A stretch of DNA of 64,000 nt from Hyphomicrobiales bacterium (GCA_900470095.1 UBZM01000056.1:43956-107955); one strand, 5' to 3'. Positions 1-9,187 are shown, counted from the stretch's first letter. Numbers and translations are program-made. The notes: a model not told the origin generated them from the letters alone.

Positions 1-1
1 G

Positions 2-691
2 GAGATGTACCAGGCGTTCGGCGTGGCCTTCTCCGAGCTTGAGAGTGATGACGCGGTCCGCTGCGTCATCGTCAGGGGCGCCGGCGGGCATTTTTGTGCC
101 GGGAGTGACATTGGCGGCTTCAGCGATGATCGCGACGGGCGCCAGCAAGCCCGCGACTATGCCGACTTCACGCTTGCGATGACGGACCGGCTCAAGAACC
201 TGCGTCACCCGACCGTCGCCTGCATCGAAGGCGCTTGTGTCGGGGGCGGCCTGGAGATCGCCTCGATGTGCGACATCCGGATCGCGGCGCGCTCGGCCCG
301 GTTCGGGGTGCCGATCAACCGGATAGGCATCACCCTGGACTACCGCGAGCTTGAGGACATCGTCGCCGTCATCGGCCATTCCGCCGCGCTCGAAATCCTG
401 CTGGAAGGTCGAATCTTCGGAGCCGAGGAGGCTCTGTCGAAAGGACTCGTGACCCGGCTTGCCGATGATGATGCCGTCGCCGCCGAGGCCTATGGCGCCG
501 CAGAGCGGATCGCCGGCGCGGCGCCTCTGGTCAATCGCTGGCACAAGAAATTCATCCAGCGCCTGCGGCAGGGCGGGACGCTGACGCCGGAGGAAAGTGA
601 CGAAGCCTATGCCTGCTTCGACACCGAGGATTACCGGCTGGGCCGAGCGGCGTTCGGACAGAAGATCAAGCCGGCATTTGTCGGGCGCTGA
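2..691 (+). CDS. Enoyl-CoA hydratase/isomerase (crotonase) family, 5' partial
   Basis: Crotonase-fold enzyme acting on acyl-CoA thioesters. The reading frame is open to the left edge, so the N-terminus is missing and the ATG at 5 is probably internal. The visible 228 residues carry the first oxyanion-hole segment (GGHFCAGSDIGGF, about residues 27-39) and the second one (CVGGGLEIASMCDIRIAA, about residues 79-96). The usual catalytic region carries RIGITLDYRELEDIVAVIG in place of the classical PGGG-type loop, so the exact reaction (hydratase, isomerase or other) cannot be assigned. The gene is followed 25 bp later by a CoA-transferase on the same strand, which fits a catabolic acyl-CoA operon. 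Confidence 0.85.
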   Translation, partial: EMYQAFGVAFSELESDDAVRCVIVRGAGGHFCAGSDIGGFSDDRDGRQQARDYADFTLAMTDRLKNLRHPTVACIEGACVGGGLEIASMCDIRIAARSARFGVPINRIGITLDYRELEDIVAVIGHSAALEILLEGRIFGAEEALSKGLVTRLADDDAVAAEAYGAAERIAGAAPLVNRWHKKFIQRLRQGGTLTPEESDEAYACFDTEDYRLGRAAFGQKIKPAFVGR

Positions 692-716
692 CAAGAAGAT
701 GACAGGTAAAATTCCG

Positions 717-1916
717 ATGAGCAGCCGTCCGTCGCCAATTTCCGGCATGAAGGTCCTCGATCTCTCCCAGATCATGGCGGGGCCATACTGCACCATGGTC
801 CTGGCCGATCTCGGTGCCGAGGTGATCAAGGTCGAGAAGCCCGTCACCGGCGACGATTCCCGCGAGATGGGCCCCTATGTGAACGGCGAGTCGACTTGCT
901 TCGCGCAGATCAACCGGAACAAGGAGGGTATCTCCCTCAACCTGAAGGATCCGCAGGCGCGCGAAATCCTTTACGACATGGTCCGCTGGGCCGATGTGGT
1001 GGTGGAGAACTACCGTGTCGGCGTGACGAAGTCCCTTGGGGTCGACTACGAGACGCTGAGCAAAATCAATCCGCGCCTGATTTACTGCTCGGTGTCCGGC
1101 TACGGCCAGACGGGCCCCTATTCCGGGAAGGGCGGCTTCGACCTGGTCGCCCAGGGCCTGACCGGCATCATGAGCATGACCGGCGAACCCGACGGCCGAC
1201 CCCTCAAATCCGGTATCGCGATTTATGATGTCGGAGCTGGTCTGACGGCAGCCTATTCGATCATTGCCGCCCATGTTCACCAACTCAAGACCGGTGAAGG
1301 CCAGCACATCGACATCTCGCTCGCCGAGTGCGGTCTGCCCTGGTTCATCTGGGAGGCTGCCGCCTATTTCGCCGAGGGCACGGTGGCAAAGGCGACGGGC
1401 AGTCGCCACCGCGTTTCGGCGCCCTATCAGGCGCTGCGCACCGGCGACGGTTTCCTCATCATCGGTGCCGCGAATCAGCGGACCTGGGAGAAACTCTGTC
1501 GCGATGTGATCAACCGTCCGGAATTGATCACCGACCCGCGCTTCGCGACCAATATGGACCGGCTTGAGAACATCAAGGCGCTCGAGCCCCTGCTCGAAGA
1601 AGCGTTCGCCTCCGCCGATGCTGCGACCTGGATCGCGCGCTGCGAGGAGGCCAGTGTCCCGTGTGGTCCGATCAACGATTTCGGACAGGCGATGAATGAC
1701 CCGCATTACATCGCTCGCGGCATGATCGAGGAGATCGACCATCCGAAGCTCGGTGCCATGCGGATGATCGGCATTCCGACGAAATTCTCGAAGACGCCAG
1801 GTGCAATCAGAAAGCCGGCCCCCCTGCTCGGGGAGGATACCGACAGGGTCCTGCGTCGGTTCGGCATTTCGGATGACCAGATCGCGAGCCTGCGAGGCCG
1901 CGGCGCCGTTCAGTAG
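717..1916 (+). CDS. CaiB/BaiF family III CoA-transferase
   Basis: Class III CoA-transferase that moves CoA between carboxylic acids through an aspartyl-CoA intermediate. The start at 717 gives 399 residues, the normal family length, with the family's N-terminal block GMKVLDLSQIMAGPYCTMVL near residues 10-29. The expected catalytic Asp is residue 171 in AIYDVGAGLTAAYS, equivalent to Asp169 of formyl-CoA transferase. An alternative ATG lies at 699; 717 was preferred because an AGG lies about 10 nt upstream and the family motif begins soon after. The natural acid substrate is unknown. The position between a crotonase and a Liv-type importer suggests it activates the imported compound or its hydrolysis product. 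Confidence 0.9.
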   Translation: MSSRPSPISGMKVLDLSQIMAGPYCTMVLADLGAEVIKVEKPVTGDDSREMGPYVNGESTCFAQINRNKEGISLNLKDPQAREILYDMVRWADVVVENYRVGVTKSLGVDYETLSKINPRLIYCSVSGYGQTGPYSGKGGFDLVAQGLTGIMSMTGEPDGRPLKSGIAIYDVGAGLTAAYSIIAAHVHQLKTGEGQHIDISLAECGLPWFIWEAAAYFAEGTVAKATGSRHRVSAPYQALRTGDGFLIIGAANQRTWEKLCRDVINRPELITDPRFATNMDRLENIKALEPLLEEAFASADAATWIARCEEASVPCGPINDFGQAMNDPHYIARGMIEEIDHPKLGAMRMIGIPTKFSKTPGAIRKPAPLLGEDTDRVLRRFGISDDQIASLRGRGAVQ

Positions 1917-1987
1917 GCCGTCACTCCGGGGCGGAAAGCCGCCCCCAACCATCCAAGAATAACGGCAAAAGCCAATATAGGGGAACG

Positions 1988-3229
1988 ATGATGAAACAGC
2001 CTTACAATCTGTCACGCCGCGCCTTTCTGGTCTCAGGGACCGCCGCCGCGGGCCTAGGAGCACTTCCAGGCCAGAGCTTCGCGCAGGGGGAACGAGTCTT
2101 TCGGCTCGGCGCGCTGAACTCGATCACCGGCATCGGTGGCCCCTACGGCCCCTACATGTTGGAAGCGATCAAACTAGCGGTCGCCGAGGTCAATGCCGCC
2201 GGTGGTGCGGCGGGCCGCAAGTTCCAGCTCTTCGCCGAGGATGACCAGACGAAGCCCGAGGCGGCTGTCCTCGCGGTCAAGAAGCTCGTCGAGATCAACA
2301 AGGTCGAGGCGGTCGTAGGCATCTGGGCCTCCTCCGTGGGCCTGGCGACGATGCCGATCACCAACGACGCCAATCTGATCACGATGAACACCTGCGGCGC
2401 GCCGGAGATGCTGACCGAGAACAAGAAGGGCCTCGCCTGGATGTTCCAGGCTTCCAATGCGATCTTCGGGAATGCCTTTGCGGAGGTTGCGCGGCGCCGT
2501 GGCTTCAAGCGCCCCGCCGTCATGGCCTTCAACAACTCGACCTTTGTCGGGCAGGCAAACTATTTCAAGAGCGCCTGGGAGGCCAATGGCGGCAAGGTCA
2601 GCGCCTTCGTCATCTATGAGCCCAATCAGAGCAGCTACCGGACGGAGCTGGCCCGTGTCCTGGCATCGAAGCCGGACGTCATCTCACTCAGCGCCTATCG
2701 CCCCGACGCCACCATCATCCTCAAGGAATGGTACCAGAGCGGCCAGGACTGCAAGTTCATCATGCCCGGCTGGACGGCCAACGAAGACCTCGTCAAGGCG
2801 CTGGGCAAGGAAGCGACGGAAGGGCTGATCTCGATCTCGAATGTCGCAGCCGAGCAGCATCCGGCGTTCAAGCGTTTCGCAGCCGAATTCAAGACGATCA
2901 CCAAGCGCGAGCCGGATATCTTTGCCGCGCAGTGCTACGACATGGTGATCACGCTTGCTCTCGCCCTCGAAGCTGCCGGAGCCCAAGCGGACGTCGCCGC
3001 CATCAACGGCCAGATCCGCACGGTCACCGGGACGGGAGGCACCAAGGCCAACTCCTTCGTCGAAGGCCGCGATATCCTGCGCAAGGGACAGAAGGTCGAT
3101 TATGACGGGGCGTCCTCGCGTCTCGAGTTCGGCAAGCATGGCGAGACGGTGCCCGATTTCGGTGTGTTCGACATTCAGGACGGACGGCTCGTCCTGAAAG
3201 AGACCATCCCCGGCCAGTTGCCGGCATAG
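1988..3229 (+). CDS. Branched-chain amino acid/amide ABC transporter, periplasmic binding protein
   Basis: Type I periplasmic solute receptor (Peripla_BP_6, LivK/AmiC-like), 413 residues. The N-terminus is a Tat-type signal with the twin arginine in LSRRAFLVSGTAAAG, followed by an AxA-like cleavage site near FAQG. The mature part begins with the typical strand FRLGALNSITG. It is the first gene of a five-gene importer (binding protein, two permeases, two ATPases). A second ATG follows at 1991. Ligand is unknown; the nearby amidase and CoA-transferase suggest an amide or short-chain acid derivative rather than leucine itself, which is inference. Confidence 0.92.
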   Translation: MMKQPYNLSRRAFLVSGTAAAGLGALPGQSFAQGERVFRLGALNSITGIGGPYGPYMLEAIKLAVAEVNAAGGAAGRKFQLFAEDDQTKPEAAVLAVKKLVEINKVEAVVGIWASSVGLATMPITNDANLITMNTCGAPEMLTENKKGLAWMFQASNAIFGNAFAEVARRRGFKRPAVMAFNNSTFVGQANYFKSAWEANGGKVSAFVIYEPNQSSYRTELARVLASKPDVISLSAYRPDATIILKEWYQSGQDCKFIMPGWTANEDLVKALGKEATEGLISISNVAAEQHPAFKRFAAEFKTITKREPDIFAAQCYDMVITLALALEAAGAQADVAAINGQIRTVTGTGGTKANSFVEGRDILRKGQKVDYDGASSRLEFGKHGETVPDFGVFDIQDGRLVLKETIPGQLPA

Positions 3230-3242
3230 GAAGTTCGCACCG

Positions 3243-4118
3243 ATGGATTGGATCTCGATCGCAAACGCGGTCATCAACGGCGTCGTGATCGGGATGCTCC
3301 TTGCGTTGCCCGCACTCGCGATCACGCTCGTGTTCGGCATCGCTCGCTTTCCCAACGCGGCCACGGGCGACTACATGACGCTCGGCGCGTACACGACCAT
3401 CGCTTCCCAGATGTTTCTGGGAGGCTCCATCGTGGTAGCCGTGCTCGGCGCTATGACGATGACCGCGGCCATCTCGCTGCTGATGTATTTCTGGGTCTTC
3501 CGGGCGCTGGCGGAACGTTCGCACGTGTCCCGGCTGATCGCCTCCATCGGCGTCGCCTTCGCCGTTCGCAGCACGATCACCTTTTTCGCCGGGCAGGACC
3601 AGTATGTCGTGGACCTGCCGCTGGTGCGTGCCTGGAATTTCGGGGGTATCCGCATCCTGCCGACGGATCTCTACATCGTCGGCGCTGCACTGATCGCGCT
3701 CCTGCTGGTTTTCTGCGTCATGTATCTGACCCCGACGGGGCGGCGCATGAGGGCGATCGCGGACAGCCCGGAACTGGCCGCCGCAAGCGGCATCCGTGCG
3801 CGCAGGGTGATGATCTTCCTCTGGGCCGTGGCCGGTGCATTCTGCGGTCTTGGCGGTGCGCTGCTGGGCATCAAGGCCGTGGTGCTGCCCGAACTCGGCT
3901 GGGAACTCCTGATGCCGATGTTTGCCGGCGTGATCCTCGGCGGGATCGGCAGCCCTGTCGGGGCGGTCCTGGGCATCGTGACGTTCAGCATCGCGCAGGA
4001 AGTCGCGAGCTTGTTCGTCGGCCCTGCCTACAAGGTCGTCCTCGCCTTCCTGATCCTTCTTTGCGTGCTGCTCCTGCGACCGCAGGGAATGTTCGGCCGT
4101 CCGATTGCAGCGAGGTGA
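3243..4118 (+). CDS. livH: Liv-type ABC transporter permease (LivH family)
   Basis: Inner-membrane permease of the BPD_transp_2 family, 291 residues, hydrophobic throughout with about eight predicted membrane segments. The ATG at 3243 has AGGAAG about 9 nt upstream. The C-terminal part has the family's glycine-rich loop (GVILGGIGSPVGAVLG) and the usual ending LRPQGMFG. It starts 13 bp after the binding protein and is followed within 4 bp by the partner permease, so the two are translationally close. The symbol denotes family only; the substrate may not be a branched-chain amino acid. Confidence 0.93.
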   Translation: MDWISIANAVINGVVIGMLLALPALAITLVFGIARFPNAATGDYMTLGAYTTIASQMFLGGSIVVAVLGAMTMTAAISLLMYFWVFRALAERSHVSRLIASIGVAFAVRSTITFFAGQDQYVVDLPLVRAWNFGGIRILPTDLYIVGAALIALLLVFCVMYLTPTGRRMRAIADSPELAAASGIRARRVMIFLWAVAGAFCGLGGALLGIKAVVLPELGWELLMPMFAGVILGGIGSPVGAVLGIVTFSIAQEVASLFVGPAYKVVLAFLILLCVLLLRPQGMFGRPIAAR

Positions 4119-4122
4119 TGCC

Positions 4123-5016
4123 ATGGAAGGCTATTTGATCGCGATCTCGATCAGCGTGCTGATCTATCTCCTGATGGCGAGCGGGCTGGCGCTTCAATAC
4201 GGCTTCACTGGCCTGGTGAATTTCGGCCATGTCGGATTCTTTGCGATCGGCTCTTACACCTCGGCCCTGCTTGCCCTGAAGGGGGTGCCGATCCCGGTCT
4301 CTCTGGCGGCAGCTACGGCGCTCGCCGCCCTTGCCGCCTACCCGTTGGGGATGATCTCGCTGCGGCTGGGCGGTGACTACCTCGCGATTGTCACACTGGG
4401 TTTCTCGGAAGCCGTCCGCATGACCTTGCAGACAGAGGAGTGGCTGACGCGCGGCATGCACGGGCTGCCTGGCATCCCCAGGCTCTTTGCCGGCTGGGTC
4501 GATCCAAGAATGATCGATTTCTGCATCTTCCTGCTTCTGCTTGCAGTCTGTGCGGTGGTCTTCCTTCTGATCCATCACATCATCCGGAGCCCGTTCGGTC
4601 GCGTGATCGAAGCCATCCGTGACAACGAAGTTGCGGTCAGGGCGCTGGGCAAGAACCCGGCCCAGTTCAAGACGCGGTCCCTGATGATCGGGGCCGGAAT
4701 CGCGGGGCTCGCGGGCGGACTCCAGGCCCATTACCTGACCTTCATCAGCCCCGAGCAATACGTCCCGCTCATCACCTTCTACATCTGGATCGCCCTGGTC
4801 CTGGGCGGCGTCGGATCGTTGCGTGGCGTGGTCATTGGAACCGTCCTGCTTGTCGGCTTCCTCGAAGGGTCGCGTTTCCTGCGCGATGTCTTCACCGGTG
4901 TCTCGGAGGTCCAACTGGCGAGCGTCCGGATCTGGATCATCGGCATGGCCCTGATCTGCGTCGTGCTCTACCGCCCGCAAGGCCTGTTCGGAAAATCGTC
5001 GCGGAGGAGCAACTGA
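4123..5016 (+). CDS. livM: Liv-type ABC transporter permease (LivM family)
   Basis: Second permease, 297 residues from the ATG at 4123, which has GAGGTG about 7 nt upstream. An in-frame TTG at 4105 would overlap the previous gene and is less likely. It carries the LivM hallmark GLALQYGFTGLVNFGHVGFF near the N-terminus and ends YRPQGLFG. Membrane segments alternate as in other BPD_transp_2 proteins. The stop overlaps the ATG of the following ATPase by one base (TGATG), indicating coupled translation. Confidence 0.93.
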   Translation: MEGYLIAISISVLIYLLMASGLALQYGFTGLVNFGHVGFFAIGSYTSALLALKGVPIPVSLAAATALAALAAYPLGMISLRLGGDYLAIVTLGFSEAVRMTLQTEEWLTRGMHGLPGIPRLFAGWVDPRMIDFCIFLLLLAVCAVVFLLIHHIIRSPFGRVIEAIRDNEVAVRALGKNPAQFKTRSLMIGAGIAGLAGGLQAHYLTFISPEQYVPLITFYIWIALVLGGVGSLRGVVIGTVLLVGFLEGSRFLRDVFTGVSEVQLASVRIWIIGMALICVVLYRPQGLFGKSSRRSN

Positions 5017-5777
5017 TGGCGCTCCTTTCCATCACCGATATCACGGCTCGCTTCGGCGGCTTTCGTGCCCTCGACTATGTTTCGCTCGAGGTCGGCGAAG
5101 GCGAACTGGTCGGGTTGATCGGAACGAATGGTGCGGGAAAGAGCACCCTGTTCTCGGTCGCCACCGGCTATATCCCGGCGGGGTCCGGCAGCGTGGTTTT
5201 CCAGGGCGAGAACATCACCGAGGTTCCGGTCCATCAGCGGGTCCGGCGCGGTCTCGCCCGCACATTCCAGGTTCCGCGCGAATTCAGCCACATGACGGTG
5301 TTCGACAACCTGATGGTGGGGGCGCGGGATCAGCGTGGCGAGAAGCTCGGCGCCCTGGTCTTCGCGCGCGGCGCGATCCGGCAGGAGGAAGAGCGACTCG
5401 CCGAGCGCGTGCGGGAGGTGATGGCCTTCCTCAACCTCGCGCGCGTCTCGGACGAACTCGCGGGCAAGCTCTCGGGCGGCCAGAAGAAGCTGCTCGAGAT
5501 CGGCCGGCTGCTGATGCTCGAACCCAAATGCATCCTCCTCGACGAGCCCTTCGCCGGAGTGAACCCGGTTCTGATCGAGCAGCTCTGCGACCGGATCGTC
5601 GAGTTGAACCGGCGCGGCATCGCTGTCCTGATCATCGAGCACAATCTCGCCGAGCTCGCGCGCATCGTACCCCGACTCTACGCGATGGATCGTGGCCGGG
5701 TCATTGCCAGTGGCACGCCTGACGCGGTTCTCGCCGATCCGGGCGTGCGCGAAGCCTATATGGGAGGGGTGATATGA
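5016..5777 (+). CDS. livG: Liv-type ABC transporter ATP-binding protein (LivG family)
   Basis: ABC ATPase of 253 residues. Walker A is GTNGAGKST (about residues 36-44), the signature is LSGGQKKLLEI, Walker B is CILLDEPFAGVNP and the switch histidine is in IIEHN. The LivG-type extension between Walker A and the signature includes the conserved RTFQVPREFSHMTVFDNL. It overlaps the upstream permease and the downstream LivF-type ATPase (ATGA), the standard arrangement of heterodimeric Liv ATPases. Confidence 0.94.
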   Translation: MALLSITDITARFGGFRALDYVSLEVGEGELVGLIGTNGAGKSTLFSVATGYIPAGSGSVVFQGENITEVPVHQRVRRGLARTFQVPREFSHMTVFDNLMVGARDQRGEKLGALVFARGAIRQEEERLAERVREVMAFLNLARVSDELAGKLSGGQKKLLEIGRLLMLEPKCILLDEPFAGVNPVLIEQLCDRIVELNRRGIAVLIIEHNLAELARIVPRLYAMDRGRVIASGTPDAVLADPGVREAYMGGVI

Positions 5778-6517
5778 GCCTTCTGCAAATCGCCAAACTG
5801 TCAGGCGGTTATGGCGACGTCGATATCATCACCGGTATCGACATGCATGTCGGCGCCAAGGAAATCGTCACGATCGCTGGCACCAACGGCGCCGGCAAGT
5901 CCACCCTCATCAAGGCGGCGATGGGCATCCTGCCGCGCATCGCCGGCACGATGGTGTTCGACGGCATCGATCTGATGAAGCTGCAGATCGAAGACCGCGT
6001 CCGCATCGGCATTTCCTACGTGCCGCAGGTCCGGAACGTCTTTGGCACCCTGACCGTGCTGGAGAACCTGCAGGTCGTGGAACACGCGCCTGGCAAGAGC
6101 GCGCGGATCCGCGACATGTTCGATCTCTTCCCCGCTCTGGCGGGGCGGCGCGGCACCTATGCGGAAAACCTCTCCGGCGGCGAGCGTCAGCAACTCGCCT
6201 TTGCGCGGGCCCTGATGTCCTCGCCCCGCCTGATCCTGCTCGACGAACCGTCCGCGGCGCTGTCGCCGGCGCTGACCGACCAGGTCTTCGAGGAGGTCAA
6301 GCGGCTTCCGCAGGCCGATGTCGCGGTGCTGATGGTCGAGCAACGGGCGCGCCAGGCGCTCGCCTTCAGCGACCGCGGATACATCCTCGATGCGGGGCGC
6401 ATCGTCTTGTCCGACACAGGAGCAAGCCTGCTCGCCAACGAGGAAATGGGCGACGTCTATATCGGACGCGGCCAATCCCAGGCGGCAATGCCCCACGCAC
6501 CCTCCACGCACGTCTAG
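5774..6517 (+). CDS. livF: Liv-type ABC transporter ATP-binding protein (LivF family)
   Basis: Second ABC ATPase of the importer, 247 residues. Walker A is GTNGAGKST, the signature LSGGERQQLAFARAL and Walker B LILLDEPSAALSP. The LivF-type FGTLTVLENL segment follows the Q-loop. The start codon overlaps the LivG stop (ATGA), so the two ATPases are probably made in a 1:1 ratio. An amidase gene begins 16 bp later, placing that enzyme in the same transcript. Confidence 0.94.
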   Translation: MSLLQIAKLSGGYGDVDIITGIDMHVGAKEIVTIAGTNGAGKSTLIKAAMGILPRIAGTMVFDGIDLMKLQIEDRVRIGISYVPQVRNVFGTLTVLENLQVVEHAPGKSARIRDMFDLFPALAGRRGTYAENLSGGERQQLAFARALMSSPRLILLDEPSAALSPALTDQVFEEVKRLPQADVAVLMVEQRARQALAFSDRGYILDAGRIVLSDTGASLLANEEMGDVYIGRGQSQAAMPHAPSTHV

Positions 6518-6533
6518 AAACGGGACAGGCACA

Positions 6534-7880
6534 ATGGATATTTCTTCCGTCGACCGGCCGGTGACGGCCAAGCGGCCGGCTGCCTCGCGCACGGCCATGC
6601 TCACCGCGACCGAGGGCTTGCGAGCACTCGATCAGGGGACACTGACCTGCGAAGCCTGGGCACGCGCCTGCCTGGAGCGCATCGAGGAGCGCAATGGCGG
6701 CGTCAAGGCGTGGGTCCATGTGAATGCCGACGCCGCCCTTGCTCACGCGCGGGCTCTCGACCGGAACGGCCGCAGCCGCCTGTTCGACGGCGTCCCGCTC
6801 GGGCTCAAGGATACGATCGACACCGCCGACATGCCGACTGAGCTGGGCGATCCCGAGATATTTCCTCGCCGCCAGCCGCAGTCCGACGCGCCGGTGGTTT
6901 CGATGGCGCGCAATTTCGGCTTCACCATCCTTGGGAAGAACACAGTCTCGCGGCATGCCATCATGCTGCCGGGACCCGCACGCAATCCACACGATCTGAC
7001 GCGCACGCCGGCGGCCTCCTCGGCCGGCTCCGGCGCCGCCGTTGCCGATTTCATGACGCCGATCTCCATCGGTACGCAGACGGCCGGCTCCATCCTAAGG
7101 CCATCCGCCTTTTGCGGAGCAGTAGGCTTCAAGCCGACGCTCGACGCCATCCCCTATGTCGGCATCAGGACCTATTCGCGCCCGCTCGACGTCATCGGGC
7201 CGATTTGTCGCTCGGTGGAGGACGCGACGCTCTTCATGCGCGGCTTCACCGGCGATCCGCGCTTCGATGCAACGACATCCGTGCGGACCGACATGCGCGT
7301 TGGCGTTTGGAGGACGAAGGATTTCGACAAGGCCGATCCCGCTGCGCTGGCCATCTTCGAAGACAAACTGCGCAAACTGGAAGCGGCTGGGGCGACCGTC
7401 CGATCGCTGGTCATGCCTGCGATCTTCGAGACGATCGGAGAGGCGCAGGATGTGATCATGGCCTATGATCTGGCGCGCGAATATGCCGACATCAAGCGCC
7501 ATCATGCGGACAAGTGCGATCGCGAACTGATCGAATACCTCGAACTCGGCGAGAGCTACTCCGCCGACGATTATGCGCGTGCGCTCGACGCCGCGGACGC
7601 CTGCCGCAGGGCCTTCCACGATCTCGCGCGCGATGTCGACGTGCTCGTCATGCCGTCGACCTTGGGCGAGGCGCCGGAGGCGACGAGCACCGGCAGCTCC
7701 GCCTTCATCCGCATCTGGTCCCTGCTGCACAACCCTTCGATCACCCTGCCGGTGTCTCGCGGACCAGCAGGCTTGCCGCTCGGTTTCCAGGTGGTCGGCT
7801 GCGTGAAGGAAGATGCGCGCCTGCTCTACTGGTCTCGCTGCATCGAAACCATCCTGGGAAGCACGGCCCATATCGCCTGA
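6534..7880 (+). CDS. Amidase signature family hydrolase
   Basis: Amidase-signature enzyme hydrolysing a carboxamide, 448 residues from the ATG at 6534. The Ser-cisSer-Lys triad is visible: Lys92 in GVPLGLKDTID, cis-Ser163 in TPAASSAGSGAAVA and nucleophile Ser186 in TQTAGSILRPSAFCG. The glycine-rich signature is slightly altered (PAASSAGS for the more usual PGGSSGGS), but all catalytic positions are intact. No signal peptide is apparent, so it should be cytoplasmic and act on an imported amide. Its position at the end of the Liv operon supports a transport-then-hydrolyse role; the substrate is not known. Confidence 0.9.
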   Translation: MDISSVDRPVTAKRPAASRTAMLTATEGLRALDQGTLTCEAWARACLERIEERNGGVKAWVHVNADAALAHARALDRNGRSRLFDGVPLGLKDTIDTADMPTELGDPEIFPRRQPQSDAPVVSMARNFGFTILGKNTVSRHAIMLPGPARNPHDLTRTPAASSAGSGAAVADFMTPISIGTQTAGSILRPSAFCGAVGFKPTLDAIPYVGIRTYSRPLDVIGPICRSVEDATLFMRGFTGDPRFDATTSVRTDMRVGVWRTKDFDKADPAALAIFEDKLRKLEAAGATVRSLVMPAIFETIGEAQDVIMAYDLAREYADIKRHHADKCDRELIEYLELGESYSADDYARALDAADACRRAFHDLARDVDVLVMPSTLGEAPEATSTGSSAFIRIWSLLHNPSITLPVSRGPAGLPLGFQVVGCVKEDARLLYWSRCIETILGSTAHIA

Positions 7881-7939
7881 TTGGCCCGAGCCGCGACGCC
7901 TGGCTGGAACTCTCATGGGATCCAGTGCACAAGCGATGG

Positions 7940-8608
7940 ATGACGACGAGCTTTAGACCGGAGCAACGGGAGAGCGGCAGGGATGCGATCGTACGCACCG
8001 CAACCCTGCTGTTCGGTGAGCGCGGTTATCAGGGGGTGAGCATGCGCCTCCTGGCGGAGCAACTCGGCATCACCGCGCCCAGCCTCTATCACCATTTCTC
8101 CTCAAAGGAGGCGCTGCTTTTCGCCGTCCTCGAGGACAATCAACGGGATTTCCTCGCAACGACCGAGGAAGCCGTCGCGAAAGCTGCTCCCGACCCAAAG
8201 CGCCAACTCGCGGCGCTGGTGGCCTCGCATGTTCGCTATCAGATCGAGAAGATCGAATATGCCCGGGTCTATGACCGGACGTTCCTGGGAATGGGTCCGC
8301 TGGTCGAGTTTCTCTCTGATGAGCAGCGCGGCGTCATGCGTGTCTTGCAGCGCCGGCACACCGAGAATCTGCGCCGTGTCATCCAGGGCGGAGTCACGGC
8401 GGGTGTGTTTACGGTCGAGGACGTATCACTCGCCGCCTTCGCAATCATCTCGATGTGTGACGGCGTCATCACCTGGTATCGCAGCGACGGCAGGCTTTCC
8501 GTGAAAGAAGCGGCCGGGCTCTATGCCACCATGGCGCTTGACCTCGTCGGCGTCAGACCAGATGCAGGGAGCTCCGCGCTGGATGGTCAATTGCCATCTC
8601 CGCGATGA
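7940..8608 (+). CDS. TetR/AcrR family transcriptional regulator
   Basis: One-component repressor, 222 residues from the ATG at 7940. The helix-turn-helix is GVSMRLLAEQLGITAPSLYHHFSSKEALL (about residues 32-60, quoted here by its ends GVSMRL and SKEALL), typical of TetR proteins. The C-terminal helical domain should bind a ligand, plausibly an acyl-CoA given the neighbouring acyl-CoA genes. No strong ribosome site decides the start; an in-frame GTG lies at 7925. It follows the amidase by about 60 bp on the same strand and probably regulates the cluster at 1-7880. Its last 56 bp overlap the antisense carbonic anhydrase gene. Confidence 0.88.
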   Translation: MTTSFRPEQRESGRDAIVRTATLLFGERGYQGVSMRLLAEQLGITAPSLYHHFSSKEALLFAVLEDNQRDFLATTEEAVAKAAPDPKRQLAALVASHVRYQIEKIEYARVYDRTFLGMGPLVEFLSDEQRGVMRVLQRRHTENLRRVIQGGVTAGVFTVEDVSLAAFAIISMCDGVITWYRSDGRLSVKEAAGLYATMALDLVGVRPDAGSSALDGQLPSPR

Positions 8609-9110
8609 AGCGTCGATGGTTGGAGACATATTCCGCCGCGGTCTCCGCGATGTCGTGGATCTCCTGATCCGTCAACGACCGCACCGCCTTGGCAGGGGCT
8701 CCCACGATCAGCGAGTTCGGCTCGAAGCGCTTGCCCTGGGTGATGAGAGCGTTTGCGCCGACGATGCAGTTTTCTCCGATGACGGCGCCGTTCAGAATGG
8801 TCGAACCCATGCCGACGAGAACCCGGTCGGCAAGCGTGCAGCCGTGCAGAACGGCGCGGTGCCCGACAGTGCACGAGGCGCCGATCGCCAAAGGATATCC
8901 TGTGTCCACGTGGAGTACGGCGCCGTCCTGAATGTTTGATCCGGCACCGATCGATATGCGGTCATTGTCGCCCCGGATGACGGCGGCGAACCAAACGCTG
9001 GTGTCGTCATCGAAAATGACGTCGCCGATGATCGAGGCATCGGGGGCGAACCAATAGCGGCCCGAGCGCGGAAGGGTCGGGCGCCGAGCGCCCAGGTTCA
9101 TGATTGGCAT
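8553..9110 (-). CDS. Gamma-carbonic anhydrase family protein
   Basis: Left-handed beta-helix protein of hexapeptide repeats, 185 residues. The expected metal ligands are present: His67 in AVLHVD, His84 and His89 in VGHRAVLHG, matching the H-H-H triad of Cam-type gamma-carbonic anhydrases. Repeats such as IGAGSNIQDGAV and VLVGMGSTILNGAVIG run through residues 50-130, followed by a C-terminal helix. It may hydrate CO2 or be one of the inactive family members, such as those linked to carnitine or acyl-CoA metabolism (CaiE/PaaY-like). Convergent 3' overlap with the TetR gene is 56 bp. An alternative ATG is at 9101. Confidence 0.9.
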   Translation of the reverse strand: MPIMNLGARRPTLPRSGRYWFAPDASIIGDVIFDDDTSVWFAAVIRGDNDRISIGAGSNIQDGAVLHVDTGYPLAIGASCTVGHRAVLHGCTLADRVLVGMGSTILNGAVIGENCIVGANALITQGKRFEPNSLIVGAPAKAVRSLTDQEIHDIAETAAEYVSNHRRFIAEMAIDHPARSSLHLV

Positions 9111-9187
9111 GGATCTTCTGTGGAGACCGAGGGATTTTGAGGCTTCTCATGGGGCAGGGCGCGGGCATCCGCCTCCCTTGCGCGAGT

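Noticed and set aside
666..2063. Long minus-strand open frame opposite the CoA-transferase
   Set aside because: It is antisense to a clear family III CoA-transferase, has no domain features and reflects high GC content.
3024..4124. 366-residue minus-strand open frame
   Set aside because: Arg/Asp/His-rich composition, no domain, antisense to the LivK/LivH-type genes.
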